64,000 bases of DNA from Prochilodus magdalenae (GCA_024036415.1 JAMWET010003443.1:248001-312000), one strand, 5' to 3'; shown: positions 25,301 through 36,990, counted from the first letter of the stretch. The notes: generated by a model not told the origin, from the sequence alone. Program-made: numbers and translations.

Positions 25301-28300
25301 CAAACAAGACTCAATGGGCTAAAGAGAATGTGGGAAAGAGAAAGTACATACAGCAACACAAAAGTTGCAAACAACAAAAACCTCAGACAAAATAACTGCA
25401 CTATAGAAAAGTGGTAAAAGGGAAGGCAACTACAAATAATGTCCCATCACTATTTTAAGCGATAGTTTTATGCTATTTTATGCTTATTCCAAATGTAGTC
25501 AATGAGCCAATTTTTGTGTCTAAAGTTGGTTTGTTTAGCTTTGCACTGCAGTTATATAGATAATATAATTAACAAGTGGGTATAAAGCAATTAAAAGACT
25601 AAAGTAAATTTGAATCAGAATTATTTTACAACCAAATACCAAAATAACAGAAACTAGGACAAGGAGAATAAAAGAGGTCCACATGTTCGTGCAGCTGTGA
25701 GCAGAGCCAAACACAGTTGTTCTAGCTGATGACTTGTCCAGAAAACATGCTAAGATATTAGTGGTTTGAATAACTGTTCCCTGCCAAATGCTCACAGTGA
25801 CATAACTAAAGGTAAAGTAAACTTAACTAAAAGGTGGCCAGATATCAGTACACTGTGGTCAAAAATGAAAGAGAATGACAAAAGTTGCTTTTGAGTGATA
25901 TGACCCAATGTACTGTGCATAATGTGACAAGGGCCATGAAATAACAAGTTATAAAGCTCCACATTGAATTTAGGTTGGCTTTAATAAATATATTATAAGC
26001 AAATATAAAATATTTATCATGATTACATAAAGTCATTTTCTTCTCTTTTTATAATAATATAGAGTTAGTACATGACTAATTGCTAAAATTTTAGCACAAA
26101 CTCACTCTCTCTCTGTCATACAGTTCATAGATGCAGAGAAACAAAGCTGTAAAAACAGCCTATTTTTAATTTATTGTTTCTGTGATGTCACAACAAAAGC
26201 CAACAAACGTAATATTGTATTTTCACATATCAGTTTAGCCTAATCTATTTACTCTGAAATAATAATGAGTCTCAAAAGCACAGTAACCAAACCAGCCTGT
26301 TTTATCCTAAGCCATAAATTTATATGGTGAGTGAAAAGAAAGACTTATGGTAATTTTCGTACATAAAACCAACACATTAATATTATAAAGGGTAGGGTAT
26401 AGGTTGTTTCATATAGTGATGAGAATTTAGGCTTGTAGTTTGTGAGATGTTAATTTGTGGGGGGATAAGCTTTCATCATCTACTTTAATATTTCAGCCTT
26501 ACAGCTCTAGTATAGAACTAAAGTAGCAAACTTTAGACACCAAACACAGATTGGCTGATTGACTACCACTGGATAAAGGAGAAAATGTGTAATTTGGTGG
26601 CCAAACTATTGCTTTAATAGGACAAGGCACCCCTTTTCTACAGCTGCTTTGTTAAGTATGAGAAAGTGTACACAGAAGAAATTAGTGTCTGTCATAAGGA
26701 TCATGATTAATCAATTCCACTCATTACCTCACAGCTCCTCAAGTCTCGCCCGAGCTTTTTGCCTTGTCTGCCATCGCAGAAGCAACGGAAACTCCCAGGT
26801 GTGTTGACACACTCTTCCTCACACACATGCGTTTCACACTCATCCACATCTACCAGGTAGAAAGAAAACCAACTTTCCATTATTCTTTTCAGACCGTCAA
26901 AAGACAATGAGCACACTTGCTTTTTCTCTTAAATATTCATAAATGGTCATGCCACAAATTTACTTTATATGTAATCCTTTCTATTCTTAGCTCATTGACT
27001 ACAAATGCTGTAACACCACATAAGAACATGCAAGAATGCAAACCATATAACAGATCATATTTTGCCATCATGTTAAGGAACAAGGGATAAAATGTGACCT
27101 TCTCAACCTTTAACACTTTAATCCCTCCAAGATTATTATTGAGTTATAAGTCTTAATCTTATTATCCAGCAACTACTAGAAAGTATGCAGCTGCCAAGAG
27201 GAATCATGTAAAGTATGTGAATATGAGAGTGAAAACTGAGCGAAAACAGTGTCTTTACAGTTCAAAGGGGTTAAACTGGTGAGGGCTGGACCAGAAGACA
27301 CAAACACCACAATCATAGAATACTACTGGTATGTATTTTTGGTTTCAACAGGCTTTTGTGCCCTAGTTCTTTAAAAAGCATGTTTATATTTGTCTTGTGT
27401 AAAACAAAAAAGATTTTCCTTAACATTCATGTTTACTTTCCTAGTATTGGGCGACCAACCATAAACTTGATTGACAAATAACATATCAGGTCTACAGTCT
27501 ATCATCACACATTTTTGCCTTATTTAACTCTCAGAAACAGTACATGGGAATTTTGGCATTTTGTTATGCTTAAACTTACACTCTGATAATGGGATGACTG
27601 AAATGTTTTCATAAACAGCAGTGTTGGGAACAGTGGTTTATCTTTAACACACACGAATGAAAGTATGCACACCTCTGAAAAAACTATTCATTGTATTGTA
27701 CATAGTCTGCTTGGTTCAGTGTGTTCTGTGATTATTATGTAATCTAGCCCTTCTACAGGCATGATTTAACTTGATAGCGGGAAGGGAACAAGTTCAAAGA
27801 TAAAAAGCTGTAAATGGAGGAAAAAGAAAACATGGCTTTAAGCTGTCTTATCAATTTATGTCTGTGTTCTTTAAAACCCCCCCCCCCAAAAAAAAAACGA
27901 GTAATTCTTCTACATTTTAACCATGTTTGATTTACTATAGTGTCAAAAGAATGATTAGTTGACATCATGTGAAATGCGTTTAAAACAGGCACAGTTTGGA
28001 AGGCTAATCAAGGCTTATTACATTGCATTCTCTGAAAACTGATCAGACCCATGTGGTATTTTATTTAATGTGTAAGGGTTTTGCTGGTCATAATGTGTGG
28101 AATTTAAGACTTGTGCATGTAAGTAGCTGCCATGTGCCTGTTAAGACATGTATTAGTCATGGATTTCTTCCATTCAGGATATTCTTTCACATTTTGAGGA
28201 AGTGAAAAGCACACCCTGAAAGGTCCCCTCACTGTTCTAGTGTCAACATGTATGCCTAAGCAATTCTGAAGCACTAAAAACAAGATGATGAGTATGGTGA

Positions 28301-31300
28301 CAATACACTCACCGTCACAGGTTTTGGTCTCATTGTTGTAGACGTAGCCAACCTCACAAAGGCACTCATAACTCCCTATTAAGTTTTTGCACTTTGCAGA
28401 CCCACACACGTCAGGAATGTCTTGACACTCATCGATGTCTGGAACAGAGGTAATTATGATAATGATACATTAATAACACCTATACATTGACCTTCTTACA
28501 GTTATTAAACCTGCACTAACTTTCTCCAAGTACATATCAAAGGCTTCATTTTCAAACCTGCTAGCTCCATATCAAACCTGCTGGTGATGCATTCTGTGCC
28601 TTTTTATTCAGTCCCTTTTAATTCACTGTCAGCACAGTACCACAGAGTGCCACACTGGGCATGGTAAAATGGATCAGCATATAGAACTGGAGCTGCTTTC
28701 TGTGAGCTACTGTGCTTTCGGTTCGGAAAAGAAGCACAATGCTGCTTTGTGAATGCTTACTAAAGTTACTGGTAAAGGTGCACGAATTGTGATGTGTATT
28801 TCTACTAATGCAAACAAGAACTCTATAACTATTGGCATTTGGGTACCATACTTTACACAACAAATAATTATAAAAAGCACACTGACATGTCAAACTATTA
28901 AGAGTAAATTAAATAGCTTAAACAGCCGTGTATGGGAGTCAGCATTAAAAGTTAAAAATACAAGATCTATGTAGGGGTGTGTAAGCAATTCAGTCACACT
29001 TGAATCTATTGTTGAAAATATTCACAGAAAATGCAGAAATAACTGTAAGAAAACTGTGAAAAACTGTTTTGAGTACACTGCTGCCATTGCAACTTGGGAA
29101 ACATTTCCAACTTTTTTAAATAAACCAAAGCTAACCAAGAAGTTTGAGCACTTCTCACTTACCCAGACACCTGTGGTGACCAGACAGTGAGTAACCATCA
29201 CGACAGGAGCAATGGTAACTTCCCATTGAGTTACTGCACTCATGATCACATCTCCCGTTTCCCTCACTGCATTCGTTTACATCTGCCAATCAGATAACAT
29301 GAATTAAAGTGAGCTAGGCACCAGGCTGAGGAGAAGGTTACCTGAAAAATTTTTTAACCAAATGACACATACTGGCTTAGTGTTAAGCGGGTCTGTACGA
29401 CAGTTGAAGACTGTTTCACATTTTCCATCTCTACTAAGCATTTAAAAGAAAAAAACATCTAAGGCGGTATTAATGAAACATTTCAGACATGAATTAGTGT
29501 GCAGGGAGTGACGTGATGCTGGGGCTCAGCTGTGGAAAAGCCTCTTTGCCTTAGACTTTTTTTCCACCCGGCTCCTGTTTTCATCTGCTTGTCATTCCAC
29601 ACTGGTAGGTGATGCAATGAGTCATAGTGCATGTGTGCAAAAGCACTGCAGTGGAACAAAGTCAGTTTGTCATCTCTCTGTCTGGGATATACTCATCCTT
29701 CTGCAGATTTTTTTTTCTTTAGAGTGGCTGCTGAAAAATGAACATGCAGACCCTCTACCCCCAATTATTGCACTACTGAATCAGTCAAGTTATAAACACC
29801 AAAAACGCTGCCTGTCTTTTAACATAAACCACATACTTTCAGCTGTAGTACACGACAGACTGAGGTACTGACAGGTCACACCTTTACAGAGGACAAGGCA
29901 AATGTGCACAGTCATGCAAGTCAGAGGACAGAAGGGGACAGGACACTCTATTTCAAAGAAGTATCTCTCAGTCCTCTTCCCTCTCTATATATAGCTATTT
30001 AATATTAATGTAATCCATCTCTTATTCAAAGAAAAATGACTTAATTACACATTAACAAAATTAATTTCCCTCTTACCCCCAATGCAGTCAATTAGCCAAG
30101 ACCTGTTTGGTGCACAAACTTTGCCTCTTCAGTTTTGCACCAACACGACAAGGCTAATCCAGCTAACTAGTAATAGAAGCTTACATCCTATGCCAACTGC
30201 ATGTCTAAAACATTACACAACTGTCTTAAGTGGTGTCAAGTTAAATAGACTCCAAAAGACTTGCCTATGTGGTTTCTAAAACTGCATGGCATGTATTTGT
30301 CATTTTTTAACCTATAGCTCAAAACAGTGGCAAACCGCCTAATTGGACACATACATGGACTCATTTTTTACAGATACAGTGTGAGAAACTACAAAAGTCT
30401 TTGTAAGCTTCTGGCTTTCCTTTTTAGTTATGCTGTAATAGCCAGGCCTGCCGGAGTCACTGCTGCACTCTGTTAACACCGTATAGTGTGTTCAGGTCTT
30501 CTGTCAGAGCTAACAGTCTGCCTGTTCTCTTTGTCTGAGCTGAACTGCTGCCCATCCTGTGTGGCCTGATGCTGTTGCTACATCTGCTCTGACTGGGAGC
30601 CACTGATGCCTTTAACCACCATGGAGCTCCTGGCTGTCCTGGACTGCGGAAGCTTGGCCTGTGTCCTGGTGACCTTATGACCTAGCAACACAATTACAGA
30701 CTAATCAGATATTTATTATTCTACTCTACAAACATTATGGTGTTTTATTGGTGTTGACCTGAGGAGGATGGGTTCCCTTTTGAGTCTTGGCTCCTCTCAA
30801 GGTTTCTTCCTTACTAACTAAGGGAGTTTTTCCTTGCCACTGTCGCCCTCGGCTCATTGAGGGCTCGAACACCAGATTCTTTGTAAAGCTGCTTTGTGAC
30901 AACATCTGTTATAAAAAGCGCTATATAAATAAATGTTGACTTGACTTGACTTGAAAAGGAACCCTATCAATGATTATTTAACAACACACTGTTTAAAACA
31001 TTTTAAGGACTTTTCAGAGTTTGGGACAAATTTACTTCAAATCCATGGAACCTAACTATCTACCTATGTGGCCATGAGGGACATGGATGCAGTCTCACTT
31101 CCTGTTCCAAAAAGTTGTGTGGCTAAAATAAGGCTCTAGCTATTAAGTAAACTCTATTTTGCTTCCCATCTAGTCAGTTTGAACTAGAAAAGTACATTTA
31201 CTTACAGACTAAGTCTGACAAGTCCTACCTTCCTCGCACTTGAGACCAGCCCACCCTGTGAAACAGTGACATTGGAATTCGCCCTTTTTGTCCTCGCAGC

Positions 31301-34300
31301 GCACTGTCCCCTTGTGATTACATGGGTTTGGAGAGCACTGGTCTGGAATGTCTGAGAAAACAGATACAGAGTAAGAGTAAAAGAGAAAAGGTGGCTAAGG
31401 GTTAAACTGTCAGTTATTCAAGGTCAAACTACAAATTACAAACTTACAATGCAACAAACCTAAACCTTATCTCTCCCTTCACTTTCACACAACATCCACA
31501 TATCCAACACTTAGGGTCCATCTACATTTGTTCTTCACAGACAGATCTTACTTCACAAAGTGTATATAAAAAGCTGCTGTGATTCATCTCTTAGCTTCCT
31601 TTTGCACATATCTGTAGTGTCTCCAACATGCTGCTGACACTGCAACATCTCCCAACTCAGACAAGCCCAGGCAAGTCTGGGCAGAGTGAGGGGGTGCATT
31701 AGTAAAGTGAGAGAGAGAGAAATAGGGAGAGGAAGGGAGAGAGAGAGAAAACGCTGCAGAGCCACAGCATCCTCTCACGCTTACTGACTCAGGGTTCCTT
31801 ACTGGACTCAAACCGTCCAATCAGATCACAGCATTCTGAGCCAGCATGTCGCTGCCTCTGATTCAGCGGAAACACATGCTGAAGGACGAGCCTCCAGCTC
31901 ACGTAAGCGCTACGAGCTTAGGTCACGTGCTTGCAAGCGCATGCGGCACAGAAATGACCACATTCATTCAGAGGGTCCTCAGTGCACATGCTCCCCTCAA
32001 ATCCTCTGCTAAACTGACAGGCTGTTAATTTCAGATCACTAGTGGCACATCTAACAAGGGCACCCCCTCTTTCTCTCTGTCATGCAATTTTCCCACTCCA
32101 GAGCACTGCTGCACTGCAGCTGAAGCAGCAGAACCCTGCACTCCCATCGAGCTATTTATATACCAGAGAGAAAGAGAGTTGGACAGATAGAGTTGAGAAA
32201 TAAGAAACCGCAGCAGGGTCACTCACTGTGGACACAGGTGACCAGGTCTCCCTTTCTCTTTTCTCCAAACCTCTCCATACATGCTGAAGAGACAAGAGGA
32301 TGGTCCTTCATCAGAAGCAGCAATAATAATATGTATCAATATATGTCACATTCTGTGTCCACTGTGTTGGGAGAAGCTAACATGCAGCCAAAATATTAAG
32401 CATCACTATTTCAGGACTTACCCAAATACTTGGGGTAGAAGTATTCCTGAAAAAATGTACCAAGAGAAATGGTTAGACAGCTCAACACAACACGTCTAAA
32501 ACATCTAAGCAGCTACATATTTGAACTATAACCATATATCACCTCTTTAAACTTTCATAATAGTTACCAAATAATTTGCCACAGTGAGAGAGCAATAAGC
32601 CTAAAATTAATAGCTGAAAACAGGTCTGCAGTTCAAGTATTTAGACTTTATTCTCCATTAGAAAATTAAGATTTGTGGGTATTTGTCATTGCTCTGTCAA
32701 AACAACATTCACTGTTAGTTCCTGAATGCCACCGAAGCTGCAGTAGATATCATGTAATTATTCTTGTGCTTGTCTTTAATCTTTCTGTCTTGTTACGACA
32801 TGTTGGATCCAAGTTCCTTTTACATCCTCTAGCTTAGAGAACCAGTTTAAAATATCTCTGTGACAGTCGGTGCACTCATCATCTCACACAACCTGCATAC
32901 TCAGTGCTGCAGTGCTACGGGGTGTGGCCAAGCTACACACTTGACCTGGTTCTTTCTTGGACTCTTTTTGTGGATTTCCAGATGAACTTCTATCTTTACA
33001 AGAGTTATTAATAAACCCTGCATCAACTATTTGCCCCAGAAAAAAAACATAACATGTCATGTAAGGGAAAGTTTCTGCAACACTTTAAGCACTGCAGTCA
33101 TAGATCAGTTGAACCAAAACTACATTTCCAATTTTTCACATCCATAACTAGGCACATTACATATTAGTTACACTGCTGTTAGTGTATAACTAACAAAGGT
33201 AATGATTAACAAGCTTTAAGAATAATAGCAGAATAAAAAGCCTATAGTTTAGGATGGAGTTAAAGGCTGAGGAGCTCACATTTTATCCACTAATATGTAC
33301 CACAAAGCAGTGCAACACCCCTTTTTAAATGGTCATGAAAGCATCCACTACTAAGGACACATCATCCTGTGCATGCTTTTGTCCATGCAGTGGCTGTGGG
33401 TTACCCGGTAACCAGTCCACTCATGCATTTGCTGCAGTCCAAAAACCTGCAGAGTCAGAGTTCTGCTGAGTCAGACACAGATAGTATGCGGTGCAACATG
33501 AATAATGCACACAGGGAGCAGAAGTCTGTCCTTTTTTTCCCTCCCTCCCTGTCATGAAGTAAATGAGGAAGAGGCACGCAAAGCCTTTAATCGTTACACT
33601 TGGGACGACAGAGCGACACTCCCCACTCTCTGCCTCACCTTAACTCACCCCGAGCATCACCTTGCTTAAACTTTCCTCTTAATTTCATTTCTGTTCTCTC
33701 ATCCTGCAGTTTCAATTCCACATAATCTGTTCTTTCTCTTTCACCTGTGTCTTTCTACTCCTCGTTCTCATTTACTTCCTAAGACTGCTGACGCAAACGC
33801 CTTAAAAAAAAATCCCAATCATTATAAGCGTTCCAATAATAGCACCAGTCATCTCACGGGGCGGACCAAAGCAGATCCATCTCTCTCCTTTCCAAGCACA
33901 CTAAGCTTTTATTAACTCATGGTGCAAACATGTCTGAGCAGCTTTAATAGATACAGTTAAATCACAAGATTTCCCGCCAGTGTAAACATTGGATATATTG
34001 TCGTTCACGTGGGTGAGAGAAAACATCACGTCAGATATAAGCATTACACGAAACCCAGCAGGAATGTATTAGGGATTTAAAAACACATTCCAATCCCTTT
34101 AGTCATCACTGTTTTACCCGTTACTGTAAGTGGTCCCCGAAGGACCAATCAGCAGTGCTCTGGGCCTGTTTCATTTGTATAACCATCCATACTCTTCGTA
34201 GGGGAACAGACTATTTACAGTGAACAGTGCTGAACTATTAAAGGGCTACTGAAGTACATCACTCTGTGCCTCTTAGGACTCCCTGCAGAGCAATATAAAG

Positions 34301-36265
34301 AAGAAGAGCAGGAAGAATATCTGCAAACACTGTCTGAATATTGGCCCTGCATTGAATGTATATGACAGCTAGAACCATCTAGGCAAATGGTGGTTGGCTT
34401 AATTACCAGAGGTGAAAATCACAACAGGGCCTACGGTATGATATCATCACAATACTTACATCATGACACAATATTACTGTGCTATTAACAAACACTGCTG
34501 TCACTGCTGAGCCCTGATATATTGCAATTTACTACCTTTTTGCAAATCCAAAAGAAAAGCTTTGTGAACATCTGTTTTACTGAATTAGATGAGGTTTTCA
34601 GTCTGTTCATGTCATTTTAATTGCAGCAAAATGGGACTGTGCTGCAGACAGATCAACTAACATGGTCATCGAAATTCGTATAATAAAATATCAAAACTGA
34701 AGTGTTTGTGTATCCACACAAAATTGGCATTCAAAATATCACAATATTATGCCGTATTAATTTTTGTCTTGCCTTGGATTCGGTGCAGTGCAGGATGTGA
34801 ATATGGTGTTTTAAACCGGTTCTTATTAAACTTATCTAACCACATAATACTAAAATATCGTGCTGCATAGTGTGAATCAAGATTTTAGTATTGTGATATT
34901 ATATTTCTGCCCGATTGCCCACTCCTACTGCATCCTGACCACCAAGTGATGGGGACGAGGTCAAGTAGCTAGCGATTCAGAAAGCGCTTCATATGTGAAC
35001 AGGCACCAGCCAACCGACCCACTTCATCCAGAAGCCGCAGTGCCAAATCTGTCAGTGCCCTCAGGCCCACTCAGCATCCGAGCATGAAAAACAGGAGCGA
35101 TAAACCGCTCAGACTTTCGGGAACTTGTGTCACTCACTCAGCTGCTAATACAACACAATCCGGATCCGGGAGAAACGCGTGTTTCGTGGACCTACTAGGG
35201 CGTGAAAATGAGGTACGGTTTGGCCTGATGCCTCCGATAAGCGCCCAGTTAGGGGGCGAAAGGTCGCCGGCTGTCACCACAACGAGCTCTTATCGACGAG
35301 TCTCAGCGGCGCAGCTCGACAGGCTAGCGTTAGCGTGAGGAGTCACCTCTCTGCGGCAGCTACTACCTATACTGACGTCTGTTAAACCCCTCAGGACTGC
35401 GAACGTGGAAATAACGTTACCGTTTCGGGGTCGTTTTCAAACACTTCTCGTGCCTCTTCTTTGGTACATTTCTCCTCCACACATTCCCTCTCCAAATGCC
35501 CTTGTTTGGTTTCCTCAAAAACCTGGTTCGCCCGCTTGTGTCTTCTCAGAAACTGGCTCGCTTCCTCAGGAGACAAGGACACTGCGAACACAAACACAGA
35601 CAGATGGGGTCAGCTTTTTACTCGCCAGCTGCTTGTTCGAACTGTCCTGTTCCACCTTAAATGGTGCAGCAGTTACATTCTCGCCGTAACTGCTGCACCA
35701 TTTAAGGTGGAACGGGAAAATTCGTCCAAGAAGGTGGCGAGCGAGAAGCCGACTTTAGATTCACTGGGTCCAGGTGAAGAAAGAGCGTCAGGTCCGTTGG
35801 CTAACTAAAAAGGCTCCACACAAAACTAGCTAGCCCACCTTTAACCGCCACCAGCTAGCTAACCGTTCAAAACAAAACACCTCACGGTTAACGGAGACTA
35901 CGCTAACGTTAACAGCTAACAGCTGCCGAGGTGCGCGTGCACGACTTCTCTGTGTTCTGCCCAACCGTCCGCTTCACCTCGGCTGCGTCCAGAACCGCAC
36001 ACTGCCGCACTAAAACCCTGTGTCAAAACCGCACACCGCCAACAAGACAGCGCGTTCACTAGTGAAGAGTGTGGTAACTAATCCCAGTGTGCGGATCGGG
36101 ACGCAGCCACAGTTAGCTGTGGTGTGTTTGGCTTTTTTGCAGATCTGCGACAACAACGGAAAAAAAAGTCTCTCAGTTGTTTGTGTACTCACACTCAGTG
36201 GAGCAGGCGACGCACAGGAGGATGAAGAAACAGCCCGAGAGAAACTCTCCCGGGGTAAGGAGCAT
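19143..36265 (-). CDS. gas6: Growth arrest-specific protein 6 (GAS6), complete, 15 coding exons
   Basis: Secreted vitamin K-dependent ligand of TYRO3/AXL/MERTK that bridges phosphatidylserine to the receptor. Joined exons (transcript order): 36265-36193, 35581-35421, 32446-32422, 32283-32227, 31351-31229, 29282-29163, 28438-28313, 26849-26728, 25318-25200, 24580-24391, 22899-22735, 20666-20498, 20395-20253, 19710-19503, 19321-19143. Total 1980 nt, 659 aa, no frame break (human about 678). Signal peptide about 1-22; propeptide ends RRHKR at 37-41; Gla domain about 42-86; EGF1 106-146, EGF2 147-186, EGF3 187-228, EGF4 229-269; LamG1 from about 309; LamG2 from about 470. GAS6 rather than protein S: LamG1 reads [13 protein letters not shown] and SRVTSSGP, LamG2 start reads [12 protein letters not shown], and the loop before EGF1 is short. 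Intron 5 carries an L2 3' end, intron 1 a palindrome, intron 10 a Tc1 remnant. Introns 2, 4, 6-9, 11 and 13 are AT-rich with no other element recognised. Confidence 0.97.
19503..19710 (-). CDS. gas6: gas6 exon 14: LamG2
   Basis: 208 nt. Encodes [36 protein letters not shown] and a STFIGGIP end that leads into the last exon as the family GG[LI]PD motif. NST here is a potential N-glycosylation site. Confidence 0.94.
20253..20395 (-). CDS. gas6: gas6 exon 13: LamG2
   Basis: 143 nt. Encodes [20 protein letters not shown] and [19 protein letters not shown], a laminin-G strand pattern. Donor GTCAGT. Confidence 0.94.
20498..20666 (-). CDS. gas6: gas6 exon 12: LamG1-LamG2 junction
   Basis: 169 nt. 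Encodes [20 protein letters not shown] and [13 protein letters not shown]. The matching pros1 exon is also 169 nt. The donor is GTTTGT, weaker than the others in the gene, but phase and homology agree with it. Confidence 0.93.
22735..22899 (-). CDS. gas6: gas6 exon 11: LamG1 second half
   Basis: 55 codons, phase 0 at both ends. Encodes [20 protein letters not shown] and [18 protein letters not shown]. The length equals the corresponding pros1 exon (165 nt). Donor GTAAGG. Confidence 0.95.
23470..23800 (+). pseudogene. Tc1-like transposase remnant in gas6 intron 10
   Basis: Translated + strand shows [12 protein letters not shown] (about 23497-23532), like the helix-turn-helix part of Tc1 transposases, and [20 protein letters not shown] (about 23692-23751), like their C-terminus. 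The catalytic middle is missing and frames are broken, so it is a decayed, internally deleted copy. Confidence 0.6.
24391..24580 (-). CDS. gas6: gas6 exon 10: LamG1 first half
   Basis: 190 nt. Encodes [20 protein letters not shown], then SSWIVLAI and [17 protein letters not shown]. These residues are characteristic of GAS6 rather than protein S. Acceptor CATTCAG, donor GTGATC. Confidence 0.95.
25200..25318 (-). CDS. gas6: gas6 exon 9: linker into LamG1
   Basis: 119 nt. Encodes [20 protein letters not shown] then [18 protein letters not shown], the linker from EGF4 into the first laminin-G domain. It ends in phase 2. The acceptor was set at TCTTTAG before CCC and the donor at GTGAGC, because only this pair keeps the frame with exon 10. 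Confidence 0.92.
26728..26849 (-). CDS. gas6: gas6 exon 8: EGF4 (calcium-binding type)
   Basis: 122 nt, enters in phase 1 and ends in phase 0 after RSCE. Starts DVDEC and contains [14 protein letters not shown]. The intron that follows is present here but missing from the pros1 gene in this window. Confidence 0.95.
28313..28438 (-). CDS. gas6: gas6 exon 7: EGF3 (calcium-binding type)
   Basis: 126 nt, phases 1-1. Starts DIDEC and contains [19 protein letters not shown], with the hydroxylation consensus. Donor GTGAGT. Confidence 0.95.
29163..29282 (-). CDS. gas6: gas6 exon 6: EGF2 (calcium-binding type)
   Basis: 120 nt, phases 1-1. Starts DVNEC and contains [10 protein letters not shown], which fits the C-x-D/N-x4-F/Y-x-C consensus for beta-hydroxylation in calcium-binding EGF domains. 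Confidence 0.95.
30411..30957 (+). mobile_element. L2-clade LINE 3' end (5'-truncated) in gas6 intron 5
   Basis: The first 280 bp match the 3' untranslated part of the L2 copy at 62284-62585, with shared blocks such as GCCTGCCGGAGTCACTGCTG and GAGCTGAACTGCTGCCC. It continues into the typical fish L2 end TTTGTAAAGCTGCTTTGTGA then AAAAAGCGCTATATAAATAA and finishes in repeated TTGAC units. Antisense to gas6. Confidence 0.85.
31229..31351 (-). CDS. gas6: gas6 exon 5: EGF1
   Basis: 123 nt encoding the first EGF-like domain: [10 protein letters not shown] at the start and [14 protein letters not shown] at the end, with six Cys. Flanking intron phases are 1-1, the usual EGF module arrangement. Confidence 0.95.
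32227..32283 (-). CDS. gas6: gas6 exon 4: short disulphide loop
   Basis: 57 nt encoding [19 protein letters not shown], the loop between two Cys that corresponds to the thrombin-sensitive region of protein S. It is 27 nt shorter than the pros1 exon here, as expected for GAS6. The loop contains a basic EKRK run. Confidence 0.93.
32422..32446 (-). CDS. gas6: gas6 exon 3: 25-nt hydrophobic-stack exon
   Basis: Microexon encoding EYFYPKYL plus one base, the aromatic stack that ends Gla domains. The 25-nt size is the same in pros1 of this window and, from family knowledge, in the human genes. Acceptor TTTCAG, donor GTAAGT. Confidence 0.95.
35421..35581 (-). CDS. gas6: gas6 exon 2: propeptide and Gla domain
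   Basis: 161 nt. Encodes [16 protein letters not shown], the carboxylase-recognition propeptide with a basic processing site, then the Gla domain with GHLEREC and [12 protein letters not shown]. The eleven Glu positions expected to be gamma-carboxylated (6, 7, 14, 16, 19, 20, 25, 26, 29, 32, 36 of the mature chain) are all Glu. Donor GTAACG. Confidence 0.96.
35646..35716. repeat. Near-perfect palindrome in gas6 intron 1
   Basis: Arms 35646-35676 and 35686-35716 are 31 nt each with one mismatch, separated by a 9-nt loop. Key arm sequence: CACCTTAAATGGTGCAGCAG. It would extrude as a long hairpin in DNA or RNA. One arm recurs at 39843. Probably a small foldback MITE. Confidence 0.85.
36193..36265 (-). 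CDS. gas6: gas6 exon 1: start codon and signal peptide
   Basis: Start ATG at 36265-36263. Encodes [20 protein letters not shown] then CSTE, a typical signal peptide with a hydrophobic core around residues 11-20. It ends in phase 1 at a GTGAGT donor and joins exon 2 as a Leu codon, giving a continuous frame into the propeptide. The 5' UTR is not delimited. Confidence 0.88.
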
Positions 36266-36289
36266 GTTTGGTTCCGCGACAGGCTCGGG

Positions 36290-36429
36290 AAAGTTCCCTC
36301 TCTCCCTCTCTCTCTCCCTCCCTCTCTTTCTCTCTGTGCAAATGTAGCTGGGAAAGCTTTCACTTCACAGCGGGGGAGTCTATACCGCTACATTCAACTC
36401 TACGGTGTGCAGAGGCAGTCACATACCAC

Positions 36430-36468
<39 letters not shown>

Positions 36469-36570
36469 CGCCACTCACTCCCACTTTCTCCCCCTCTCTA
36501 CACCACTCTATTTCCCTCCCTCCTTCTCGCTCTCTCTCTCTCTCTTCCACACACTCCCTCTTTCTCTCTC
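36290..36570. repeat. Pyrimidine-rich tract with (CT)n, just upstream of the gas6 start
   Basis: C/T-rich on the + strand, including an uninterrupted CT run at 36431-36466. On the gas6 strand it is GA-rich and lies 25-300 nt upstream of the start codon, so it may be in the 5' UTR or promoter. Confidence 0.85.
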
Positions 36571-36893
36571 TCTCGTCGTGATCTGAACGTGAGCAGCAGA
36601 TTCGTCGCTCCGGAAAGTTAGCAAGCACTGGGAGTTCCCAATGCAGAATTTTCCTCCGCAAGAGAGAGAGGAAGAGAGAGAGAGAGAGACTCACTGCAGT
36701 AGTATCGCTGTGTAAAAGGCTGCAACTCTTTATGACCCATCCCTGCATTTCTGTAGGTGCTTTAGGCGCTGTATTCATGTAACAAAGAAAAAAGTTTAAT
36801 AGGGTCCCAGATTTAACAGGGAACCAGTATAACACATTAAGTTTAACTTAGGTGTAAGTACCATATACATTACAAGTCCTAAAGTACATGGAT

Positions 36894-36895
<2 letters not shown>

Positions 36896-36946
<51 letters not shown>

Positions 36947-36990
36947 CAAGCACACACACACACACACAAGCACACACACACACACACACG

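Larger units (their letters stand above)
35070..36300. promoter_or_regulatory. gas6: CpG-richer segment around gas6 exon 1
   Basis: The DNA around the gas6 start is visibly richer in CG dinucleotides than the AT-rich surroundings (for example 35270-35340 and 35900-36060). This fits a CpG-type vertebrate promoter. I see no TATA box at a convincing distance. The transcription start is unknown. Confidence 0.4.

Noticed and set aside
34408..34930. AT-rich block with repeated CACAATA motifs in gas6 intron 2, resembling a fish repeat whose end reads GAGTGGGCAATCGGGCAG in reverse
   Set aside because: I could not find matching inverted ends or a target duplication, so the borders and class are unsupported.
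36020..36621. 188-aa and 117-aa + strand frames opposite gas6 exon 1
   Set aside because: They arise from the pyrimidine-rich tract (Ser-Leu repeats) and the antisense of gas6 exon 1.
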